Source: DATAQC01 sp046263055
Lineage (GTDB): Bacteria > Actinomycetota > Acidimicrobiia > Acidimicrobiales > AC-14
Reading direction: 5' to 3'
Assembly: GCA_046263055.1 (NCBI GenBank)
Contig: JBHELO010000018.1
Span: 1-11,119 of the forward strand
DNA: 11,119 nucleotides
Below are positions 1 through 5,404 of this stretch, piece after piece (the first letter of the stretch is position 1; each line of letters opens with the position of its first letter). The position numbers were made by a program, and so were the translations under genes. Under the pieces are notes generated by a model. That model was not told the DNA's origin, made no database searches, and saw only the letters and a list, made by a program, of their open reading frames with translations.

Positions 1-40
1 TGGTCAGGCGGGGGGACGGGCGGCGGGGGCGGCGACTCAC
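1..40 (-). CDS. Start of a downstream gene, probably sensor histidine kinase (partial)
   Basis: Only the first 13 codons are in the window. A GTG codon at 40-38 overlaps the TGA stop of the response regulator as GTGA, the usual arrangement for translationally coupled regulator-kinase pairs. It reads MSRRPRRPSPRLT without a stop to the edge, a basic N-terminus of the kind that precedes the first membrane helix of a sensor kinase. The kinase assignment is inference from position; no kinase motif is visible. The gene could be something else, and the true start could lie further downstream. Confidence 0.5.
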   Translation of the reverse strand, partial: MSRRPRRPSPRLT

Positions 41-717
41 GGGGGCGGGACGAGCTTGTAGCCCACCCCCCGGACGGTCTGCACCAGCGCCGGGTGGGCG
101 GGATCCTCTTCCACCTTGGCCCGAAGGCGTTGCACGCACACGTCAACCAGCCGGGAGTCCCCCAGGTACGAGTAGTCCCAGACGAGCTGGAGGAGCAGGT
201 CCCGCGTGAGCACGTGGCCCGGCCGGCGAGCCAGCTCCAGCAGGAGGCGCAGCTCGGTGCGGGTCAGGCGCACCTCCTGGCCGCCCTTGGTGACCGCCAT
301 GCCCAAGGGATCCACCACCACCTCGCCGAAGCGCATCACCCGGTCCTCGTGTTGGCGAGCGTGGCGGCGGAGCACGGCCTTGACCCGGGCCAGCAGCACC
401 CGGGTCTCGAACGGCTTGGTCACGTAGTCGTCGGCGCCGCACTCCAGCCCGAGGACCACGTCGATGGCGTCGGAGCGGGCGGTGAGCATGATGATCGGCA
501 CCAGGTCGTCGCGCCGGACCGTTCGGCACACCTCCAAGCCGTCGGCGCCCGGCAGCATGACGTCGAGGAGGATCAAGTCGGGGTGGACGGCGCGCCACCG
601 GCTCAGGGCCTCGTCGCCGGACACCGCGGTGGCCACCCGGTGGCCGTCGCCCTCCAGCGCCATGCTGACCGCCTCCCGGACCGAGGCGTCGTCCTCCACC
701 AACAGGATGGATGCCAC
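37..717 (-). CDS. OmpR/PhoB-family two-component response regulator
   Basis: This is a DNA-binding response regulator of 226 residues, normal for the family. The receiver domain (about 1-118) has the acidic pair D9/D10, the phosphoacceptor D52 in LLDVMLPGADG, T79 in MLTAR and K101 in TKPF, so all phosphorylation residues are present. The winged-helix domain (about 128-226) carries the family signatures LTRTELRLLLELARRPGHVLTR, V-D-V-x-V-x-R-L-R-x-K and TVRGVGYKL at the end. The protein is expected to bind promoter DNA as a dimer once phosphorylated by a partner kinase. The start is GTG, 21 bases after the stop of the zinc-ribbon gene, and the next gene overlaps its stop by four bases, so the three probably form an operon. 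No classical Shine-Dalgarno sequence precedes the GTG. It resembles the MtrA/CseB type, but the stimulus cannot be inferred. Confidence 0.95.
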   Translation of the reverse strand: MASILLVEDDASVREAVSMALEGDGHRVATAVSGDEALSRWRAVHPDLILLDVMLPGADGLEVCRTVRRDDLVPIIMLTARSDAIDVVLGLECGADDYVTKPFETRVLLARVKAVLRRHARQHEDRVMRFGEVVVDPLGMAVTKGGQEVRLTRTELRLLLELARRPGHVLTRDLLLQLVWDYSYLGDSRLVDVCVQRLRAKVEEDPAHPALVQTVRGVGYKLVPPP

Positions 718-719
718 GG

Positions 720-732
720 CCCCAGTATGGGG
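720..732. promoter_or_regulatory. Small palindrome and possible -10 box before the response regulator
   Basis: The gap between the zinc-ribbon gene and the regulator contains the perfect inverted repeat CCCCA-GTA-TGGGG. On the minus strand it includes CATACT, six bases before the GTG start, the spacing of a leaderless -10 box, but it matches TAnnnT only in part. It could be an internal promoter, an operator for autoregulation or chance. Short palindromes are common in GC-rich DNA. Confidence 0.25.
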
Positions 733-738
733 CTGCCG

Positions 739-1389
739 CTACACGTAGGGCCGGAGGACCTCGCGCAGTGTCCGGGCGTCGGCCGAGACCACGTCGTCGT
801 CGGCCCGGGCGTCGAGGTCGCCGCAGAGCACCGACGCCAGCTCCCGCAGCTTGTCCCACAGCTCGGGTTCGATGCCGTAGGGCGGCGCGCTGTCGTCCAT
901 GACGCCGGCGGCCACGCCCAGCTCGGCCGCCACGCCCTCGTCGCCGGGCTCGTGCATGAGACGGTCGGCGGCCACGAACAGGTCGGCCATAGCCGCTTGG
1001 GCCACCGCGCCGTCGTCCTCCGCGGCGTCGTCCCCGTCGCCCCCTTCACCGCCGTCGGCCACCGCTTCGTCGCCGTCGCCGTCGAGCGCCCCGGTGGCCG
1101 ACGGCTCGAGCTGGTCGAGCACATCCTCGGTGACCTGATCGTCCACCTCCCGGACGGCCAGGATCAGCCCGGGCTCCCATCGGGAGGCGATCCCCCGTTC
1201 GGCCAGGGTGGAGGTGAGCTCGACCCGGGCCTGTACGGGCCAGTCGTCGAGCTCGTAGACCACCTCGTCGTCGGCCTGGCCGTCGGCCAGCGTGGGGAGC
1301 TGAGGCTCGGCCAGGGCCACCTTGCAGTCCCAGCAGCCGGCCTCGGCCAGGGCGTACTCGGCCCCGCAGAACGGGCAACAGCCGGTCAT
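739..1389 (-). CDS. Zinc-ribbon protein of unknown function
   Basis: This is a hypothetical protein of 216 residues. The N-terminus has a compact zinc ribbon, C5-x2-C8 (CPFC) and C19-x2-C22 (CWDC). Residues about 38-92 form an alpha/beta segment (YELDDWPVQARVEL...LILAVREVDDQ) that faintly recalls small DUF2007-like modules. Residues about 95-125 are a highly acidic Asp/Glu/Gly/Ala linker, and the C-terminal part (about 126-216, starting ADLFVAADRLMHEP) is predicted helical. There is no signal peptide or membrane segment, so it is probably cytoplasmic. I chose the ATG at 1389 because the zinc ribbon starts directly after it and GGAGG lies ten bases upstream (1400-1404). The frame stays open 37 codons further up to a GTG, but that part is Gly/Arg/Ser-rich and looks non-coding. 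It is the first gene of a likely operon with the response regulator. A role in the signalling pathway is only suggested by position. Confidence 0.75.
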   Translation of the reverse strand: MTGCCPFCGAEYALAEAGCWDCKVALAEPQLPTLADGQADDEVVYELDDWPVQARVELTSTLAERGIASRWEPGLILAVREVDDQVTEDVLDQLEPSATGALDGDGDEAVADGGEGGDGDDAAEDDGAVAQAAMADLFVAADRLMHEPGDEGVAAELGVAAGVMDDSAPPYGIEPELWDKLRELASVLCGDLDARADDDVVSADARTLREVLRPYV

Positions 1390-1399
1390 CGTCTCACCA

Positions 1400-1404
1400 C
1401 CTCC
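1400..1404 (-). promoter_or_regulatory. Ribosome binding site deciding the zinc-ribbon gene start
   Basis: GGAGG on the minus strand lies ten bases before the ATG at 1389. It supports this start over the in-frame GTG at 1500. Confidence 0.6.
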
Positions 1405-1499
1405 GGCTCGCCCCCCCGAGTGCGACCCGCCCGACCGGCCACCTCCACGGGCCTGCACCTGGGAGGCCGTCGTCCCGGGCGTGCGGGCACACGCCGACA

Positions 1500-1557
1500 C
1501 CGTAGCGCGGCGCCCGCGACCGGCCCCGACGGCCGCCGGCCCGCCCCGACGCTACGG
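1500..1557. repeat. Inverted repeat with 8-bp arms in the 1390-1636 intergenic region
   Basis: CCGTAGCG (1500-1507) is the exact reverse complement of CGCTACGG (1550-1557). The 42 bases between are GC-rich and can fold further (CCGGC/GCCGG). On the minus strand the inner arm overlaps TACGGT (1504-1499), a possible -10 box for the zinc-ribbon gene with no recognisable -35. Function is unknown; it may be part of the transcript end of the beta-helix gene or of the 5' region of the zinc-ribbon gene. Confidence 0.35.
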
Positions 1558-1572
1558 CTAGGGACGGGCGGT

Positions 1573-1607
1573 GGCTGACGGCGGGCGCCTGGCGGCCGCC
1601 GTCAGCC
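1573..1607 (-). terminator. Strong hairpin downstream of the beta-helix gene
   Basis: GGCTGACGGCGG (1573-1584) and CCGCCGTCAGCC (1596-1607) form a perfect 12-bp stem with an 11-base loop. It begins 29 bases after the beta-helix gene stop in the direction of transcription. No T-tract follows, as is common for hairpin terminators in high-GC actinobacteria. It could instead protect the mRNA 3' end. The separation between two unrelated minus-strand genes supports a terminator. Confidence 0.6.
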
Positions 1608-1636
1608 GGATCCCCCCTGGTGCGGCGGGCCCAGGG

Positions 1637-3145
1637 TCAGATCCCTGCCGTACCGCCTCGTGGCTGGCTGGCGGTACCGGCGGCCGCCGGGGCAGTTGCC
1701 ATCGCCGTGCCCGCGGTGGCCGCGGGGGCCGGGTTGCCCCGGACGCAGGGCTGGTTGACGGTGACGAACACGTTGGCCATCCAGACGTTGGCGTCGCACC
1801 CCGGGGTCTCGTCGGCCCCGTCGAAGACGGCGTTCCCGGTGCCGTGGTTGGCATAGATGATGTTGTTCGTCGGGCCCGTGCCCGGGATCGGAACGCCCTG
1901 GTTCGTGGCCAGCGCCAGGTCGATCCCGTCGTTGCCGTTGGCGTCGACCGTGTTCTGGGCGACGGTGTTCCTGAAGGCCTGCGGCCCGAGCGTGATGCCG
2001 TCACGACGGTTGTTGGTCGCGGTGTTGCGGACGACGTTGTTGTTGTAGGTCGTGCACGTCTCGACCGCGTCTGTGGGGTCGCCGGAGCACGTGGAGAAGA
2101 GCTGGATGCCGCTGGTGTAGTTGGACCTGGCGGTGTTGCCGCTGACCAGCTCCTGGGCGGCGGGGAACACCTGGAGGACGCCAGGCATGGCGAACAGGTT
2201 GATCCCGCTGCCTTCCGCCCTGCCGTAGCCGTTGTGGTCGGACGTGTTGTTGGTGACGGTGGTACCCAGGTTGGGCACGTCGCCCAGGCACGGCGGCCCC
2301 GCGCTCGCCGGCGGGGGCATGAACGCGTTGCGGCACGAGGGCATCAGGAAGATGCCGTTGTTGCCGCTGCCGGACACGACGTTGCTGTCGACGACGCTGT
2401 AGGTGGCGTTGGGGCCCTCGATGCGGATGCCCTCGTCGAGCGATGCGGTGGTCTGCTGGCCCTGGGGGACCCGGGCGACCGGCTGGCCGGTGTTGGGGTC
2501 CCGCGGCACGCACCCGCTGCTGGCCGTGCACATGGACACGTTGTTGTTGAGCACCTGGTTGTTGAGGAACCTGTTACCGGTGGCCGTTTGCGCCGGGTCG
2601 GTGGGGAGGTTGTAGGGGCCGGTGACCACCGCCAGGCCCGAATAGGGCCCGTTGTGCACGACCCGGTTGTTCTGGATGGTGTCGTAGTTGGAGTTCCAGA
2701 CGGCGATCCCGTCACCGTTGTCGCCGTTGCCGCTGGGGCCGATGTTGTCGTGGGCGAAGATCACGGTCACCGAGTTGGCGGCGCCTCCGTCGACCCGCAC
2801 CCCGGCGGCGAAGCCGGACACCTCTCCGTTGGTGACGGTGGACCTCGAGACGCCCGCGAACCGGACGCCCACGTTCTGCCCGGCGGCCGCGCCCTGGGTA
2901 CCGGGGGCGGGGGCGCCGAAGACCTTGTGGCCGTTGAGGTTGAGGGTCACCCCGCTGCCGCCGATGATGAGCCCGTCGGTGGCGCACGGCCCGACATCGG
3001 TGGTGAGGGTGGTGCTCACGGTGATCACCGTGCCGCAGGCCACTGCCGTCTGGGCCCCGGCCGGGGCGCCGGCCATGAGGCCGCCTCCCACCATCGCCCC
3101 GATGGCCGCAGCCGTCGCGGCGCGCCGGCGAATGCTTCGTATCAT
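1637..3145 (-). CDS. Secreted right-handed parallel beta-helix repeat protein
   Basis: This is an exported protein of 502 residues. The N-terminus is a signal peptide: basic MIRSIRRR, a hydrophobic Ala/Gly segment (9-27), and a likely cleavage site AGA|Q after residue 31. The mature part consists of short Asn/Gly-rich coils with V-x-x-N-x-V, G-I-x-L and N-x-V-x-x-N patterns over about residues 50-465, as in PbH1/NosD-like pectate-lyase folds (for example SVVDSNVVSGSGNNGIFL and RDGITLGPQAFRNTVAQN). Many Cys residues are spread through it (PSCRN, PPCLG, STCSG, PGCDAN) and could form disulfides outside the cell. The last 32 residues or so are an Ala/Thr/Pro-rich tail with no LPxTG or membrane anchor. 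The family includes polysaccharide lyases, epimerases and structural surface proteins; no catalytic residues can be assigned. I chose the ATG at 3145 because the signal peptide begins there and GAGAGG lies eight bases upstream. The frame is open 57 codons further but without signal-like sequence. Confidence 0.85.
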   Translation of the reverse strand: MIRSIRRRAATAAAIGAMVGGGLMAGAPAGAQTAVACGTVITVSTTLTTDVGPCATDGLIIGGSGVTLNLNGHKVFGAPAPGTQGAAAGQNVGVRFAGVSRSTVTNGEVSGFAAGVRVDGGAANSVTVIFAHDNIGPSGNGDNGDGIAVWNSNYDTIQNNRVVHNGPYSGLAVVTGPYNLPTDPAQTATGNRFLNNQVLNNNVSMCTASSGCVPRDPNTGQPVARVPQGQQTTASLDEGIRIEGPNATYSVVDSNVVSGSGNNGIFLMPSCRNAFMPPPASAGPPCLGDVPNLGTTVTNNTSDHNGYGRAEGSGINLFAMPGVLQVFPAAQELVSGNTARSNYTSGIQLFSTCSGDPTDAVETCTTYNNNVVRNTATNNRRDGITLGPQAFRNTVAQNTVDANGNDGIDLALATNQGVPIPGTGPTNNIIYANHGTGNAVFDGADETPGCDANVWMANVFVTVNQPCVRGNPAPAATAGTAMATAPAAAGTASQPRGGTAGI

Positions 3146-3240
3146 GTCGTGGTCCTCTCGTCGGTGCCTGACAGGTTCCGGTGCTCCAGCCCGCCCGGGA
3201 CGACGCCCGGCCCCGGCCGCCGTCGATGAGAGCCGCCGGC

Positions 3241-3261
3241 AAAAAAGCGCGATCGACGCGC
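3241..3261 (-). terminator. Intrinsic terminator or attenuator: hairpin plus six T
   Basis: On the minus strand GCGCG-TCGAT-CGCGC (3261-3247) is followed directly by TTTTTT (3246-3241), a textbook intrinsic terminator and rare in such GC-rich DNA. It lies 108 bases after the deacetylase stop and may simply end that transcript. However, the only recognisable promoter for the beta-helix gene lies just upstream of it, so the same structure would sit in that gene's leader and could work as an attenuator. Confidence 0.65.
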
Positions 3262-3277
3262 CTCCGGATGCCGGGGC

Positions 3278-3306
3278 ATTGTTGCCGACCGCTGGCAGCC
3301 GGTCAA
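3278..3306 (-). promoter_or_regulatory. Putative sigma70-type promoter for the beta-helix gene
   Basis: On the minus strand TTGACC (3306-3301), a 17-base spacer and AACAAT (3283-3278) match the housekeeping -35/-10 consensus well. Transcription would start near 3271 and leave a leader of about 125 bases before the ATG at 3145. A second TTGACA lies slightly upstream (near 3316) but has no good -10. No better promoter was found between the T-tract at 3241 and the start codon. Confidence 0.45.
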
Positions 3307-3369
3307 TAGGTGTCAATTGGCCCTAGGTACCGGGGCTACAGCGCAGCGCACCGCACCTGCGGGCGACAC

Positions 3370-4152
3370 TCATGGTGCGATGGCGGCCGCCGGGGGCAGG
3401 GGCGGGATCGGCGGGGAGGCGGCGCCGAGCAGGGTATCGACGTCCACCACGCGGTAGCCGCGGGCCTTCAGTCGGGACAGCAGCAGGGGCAGGGCCTGCA
3501 TGGTCCTGGTGCGGTCGGGGACGCCGCCGTCGTGGGCCAGGATGATCGTCCCCGGGTGGATGGCCTCCACCAGCTCGTCGACCCCGCCCACCACCCCGGG
3601 CGGGTGGTTCACGAAGTGCTCGACCGACGCCGTCCAGAAGACGGTGCGGTAGCCGGCGGCGGCGGCGAGCACGCCGATGGCCTGGTCCGTGTACCCGTAG
3701 GGCGGCCGGAACAGGTCGGGCGCGGGAGCGCCGGCGGCCCGCAGGGCGTCCGCCCCCTTGGCCAGCTCGGCCGCCACCTCGGGCGGGTCGAGCGTCTGCA
3801 GGTCGGCGTGGGACCAGGTGTGGTCGCCCACCGTGTTGCCGGCGGCGAGCTCGGCCCGCACCAGGTCCGGGTAGGCGGCCGCCTGGCGGCCCACGTCGAA
3901 GAAGGTGGCGGTGGCGTGGTACTGGCGCAGCATGGCCAGCACCTGCGGGGTCCAACGGGGGTCGGGCCCGTCGTCCAAGGTGAGGGCGACGAGGGGCTGA
4001 GGCGTGCGGATGGCGGAGATCACCGCGCCCGGGTCGGGGCGGTCGCCCCGGATGCCGGCCTCGGCGGGGGCCCGGGGACGGACCACCAGGGCGCCGCCGA
4101 AGCCCACCGCGGTCGACACCACGCAGGCCAGCACCGTCCGGTGGCGTCGCAC
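3370..4152 (-). CDS. Polysaccharide deacetylase (NodB homology, carbohydrate esterase 4)
   Basis: This is a membrane-anchored or secreted de-N-acetylase, 260 residues with the chosen start. The N-terminus (basic MRRHR, then a hydrophobic stretch about 6-24) is a signal anchor or signal peptide. The NodB domain follows: motif 1 LTLDDGPD (D60, D61), motif 2 H111-x3-H115 in GDHTWSHADL completing the metal triad with D61, motif 3 RPPYG starting at R149, and motif 5 ILAHDG with H207. Motif 4 reads WTASVEHF and lacks the usual Asp. A Pro/Ala-rich tail ends the protein. Likely substrates are peptidoglycan or another N-acetylated cell-wall glycan, outside the membrane. I chose the GTG at 4152 because it starts directly before the signal anchor and TACTCT lies seven bases upstream, as for a leaderless message. 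A TTG at 4230 would add 26 residues and run through the glpX promoter. It is divergent from glpX. Confidence 0.88.
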   Translation of the reverse strand: MRRHRTVLACVVSTAVGFGGALVVRPRAPAEAGIRGDRPDPGAVISAIRTPQPLVALTLDDGPDPRWTPQVLAMLRQYHATATFFDVGRQAAAYPDLVRAELAAGNTVGDHTWSHADLQTLDPPEVAAELAKGADALRAAGAPAPDLFRPPYGYTDQAIGVLAAAAGYRTVFWTASVEHFVNHPPGVVGGVDELVEAIHPGTIILAHDGGVPDRTRTMQALPLLLSRLKARGYRVVDVDTLLGAASPPIPPLPPAAAIAP

Positions 4153-4159
4153 GGTCGCC

Positions 4160-4165
4160 AGAGTA
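4160..4165 (-). promoter_or_regulatory. -10 box for leaderless transcription of the deacetylase
   Basis: TACTCT on the minus strand fits TAnnnT and lies seven bases before the chosen GTG (4152), so transcription would begin at or next to the start codon. No Shine-Dalgarno sequence precedes this GTG. No clear -35 is visible. Confidence 0.5.
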
Positions 4166-4220
4166 GAACGGCGCACCGGCCTGGGGCGGGCACAGGGTGT
4201 GGCCGACCCGGGCCGTCGGA

Positions 4221-4226
4221 TATGGT
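4221..4226 (+). promoter_or_regulatory. -10 box for leaderless transcription of glpX
   Basis: TATGGT fits TAnnnT and lies six bases before the glpX ATG (4233), the standard spacing for an actinobacterial leaderless message starting at the A of ATG. There is no Shine-Dalgarno sequence in front of the ATG. GTGTGG about 18 bases upstream is at best a weak -35. Confidence 0.55.
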
Positions 4227-4232
4227 CCAACC

Positions 4233-5234
4233 ATGAGCGCAGCCGAACGTCAAGCCCCCGATCGCAACCTCGCCATGGAGTTCGTTCGGGTCACCGAGGT
4301 GGCCGCCCTGGCGGCGTCACGGTGGATGGGTCGGGGCGAGAAGGAGAAGGCGGACGGCGCCGCCACCGAGGCCATGCGGGTGCTGCTGCGGTCGGTGTCG
4401 TGTGACGGCATCATCGTCATCGGCGAGGGCGAGAAGGACGAGGCGCCCATGCTGTTCAACGGCGAGCAGGTGGGCGACGGCAGCCAGCCCGAGATCGACA
4501 TCGCCGTCGACCCCCTGGAGGGCACCACTCTCACGGCGCTGGGCCGGCCCAACGCCCTGGCCGTGATCGCCGTGTCCGACCGCGGCACCATGTACGACCC
4601 GCCCGGGTTCTACATGGAGAAGATCGCCGTCGGCCCCGAGGCGGTGGGCAGCATCGACATCGATCGGTCGCCCACCGAGAACCTCCAGGCGGTCGCCAAG
4701 GCCACCGGCAAGCACATCAACGACCTCACCGCCGTCGTCCTCGATCGCCCTCGCCACGACGACCTCATCGCCGAGATCCGGGCCGCCGGGGTCAGGATCC
4801 GTCTCATCCAGGACGGCGACGTGGCCGGCGCCATCTCCACCGGCTGGCCGGACGCCGGCGCCGACATCCTGTTCGGCATCGGCGGCACGCCCGAGGGTGT
4901 GATCTCGGCCGCCGCCCTCAAGTGCCTGGGAGGGGAGATGCTGGCCCGCCTCGCCCCCCAGAAGGACGGGGAGCTGGACGCCATCAAGGAGGCGGGCCGG
5001 GAGGCCGACCTCGATCGCATCCTGACCCAGGACGACCTGGTGAAGGGCGACAACTGCTTCTTCGCCTGCACCGGCGTCACCGACGGCGAGCTGGTGCGGG
5101 GCGTGCACTACGACCGCCGCGGCGCCACCACCCAGTCCCTGGTCATGCGCTCCAAGTCGGGCACCGTGCGGACGGTGAGCGCCCGCCACTCCCTCGACAA
5201 GCTCCGCGCCTTCTCCGCCATCGACTTCGGCTGA
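4233..5234 (+). CDS. glpX: Fructose-1,6-bisphosphatase, class II
   Basis: This enzyme hydrolyses fructose 1,6-bisphosphate to fructose 6-phosphate in gluconeogenesis, in the cytoplasm; GlpX is typically the main FBPase of actinobacteria. The 333-residue length is normal. The metal-binding residues known from E. coli GlpX line up with a constant offset of eight: D41 (KADGAAT), E65 (IGEGEKDEAPML), D93 and E96 (DPLEGTT) and E221 (GGTPEGV). Other family blocks are NGEQVGDG, RPRHDDLI and DGDVAGAI. Some relatives also hydrolyse sedoheptulose 1,7-bisphosphate; this cannot be judged here. I chose the ATG at 4233 because the family N-terminus (RNLAMEFVRVTE) follows closely and a -10 box lies six bases upstream. 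An in-frame upstream ATG-type start would overlap that box. It is a single-gene unit, the only plus-strand gene, facing the 2H-GNAT gene convergently. Confidence 0.96.
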   Translation: MSAAERQAPDRNLAMEFVRVTEVAALAASRWMGRGEKEKADGAATEAMRVLLRSVSCDGIIVIGEGEKDEAPMLFNGEQVGDGSQPEIDIAVDPLEGTTLTALGRPNALAVIAVSDRGTMYDPPGFYMEKIAVGPEAVGSIDIDRSPTENLQAVAKATGKHINDLTAVVLDRPRHDDLIAEIRAAGVRIRLIQDGDVAGAISTGWPDAGADILFGIGGTPEGVISAAALKCLGGEMLARLAPQKDGELDAIKEAGREADLDRILTQDDLVKGDNCFFACTGVTDGELVRGVHYDRRGATTQSLVMRSKSGTVRTVSARHSLDKLRAFSAIDFG

Positions 5235-5237
5235 TTC

Positions 5238-5251
5238 GCCGGCCCCCCGGC
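5238..5251 (+). terminator. Weak hairpin after glpX
   Basis: GCCGG-CCCC-CCGGC lies four bases after the glpX stop. The stem is only 5 bp and no T-tract follows, so this is a weak terminator candidate. The rest of 5252-5376 shows no gene, tRNA or other clear element. Confidence 0.3.
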
Positions 5252-5376
5252 TCACGCCCCCGAACCCGACCCGAGGCCCTGTCTGTCATCGCATCAGGCG
5301 CCGAGAACCGACGGGTGAGCCTGGTAGCCCGTGGGCTTGGTCATGCCGGCACCACTGGATGCCGTAGACGGCCCAA

Positions 5377-5394
5377 TCGTTCTCCGTCGAACGA
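5377..5394. terminator. Hairpin between the convergent glpX and 2H-GNAT genes
   Basis: TCGTTC-TCCGTC-GAACGA is a perfect 6-bp stem beginning 11 bases after the stop of the 2H-GNAT gene. It could end transcription from the minus strand or from both sides. No T-tract is present. Confidence 0.35.
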
Positions 5395-5404
5395 GCGGCT
5401 CCGG

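Noticed and set aside
1499..1504. TACGGT as promoter of the zinc-ribbon gene
   Set aside because: It fits TAnnnT, but there is no -35, it is about 110 bases from the start codon and it lies in an inverted repeat. It is too weak to list as a promoter.
94..1578. Long open frame on the plus strand (about 494 codons) across the regulator and zinc-ribbon genes
   Set aside because: It is antisense to two genes with clear family motifs, its product is His/Gly/Arg-rich without recognisable domains, and such frames arise from GC-rich third positions.
1571..3229. Long open frame on the plus strand (about 552 codons) opposite the beta-helix gene
   Set aside because: The minus-strand frame has a signal peptide and beta-helix repeats. 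The plus frame is a Gly/Val/Asp/His-rich mirror of it without a ribosome binding site.
5235..5404. Possible tRNA or small RNA between glpX and the 2H-GNAT gene
   Set aside because: No cloverleaf, no T-loop GTTCRA-type sequence with matching stems and no promoter could be found. Only two short hairpins are present.
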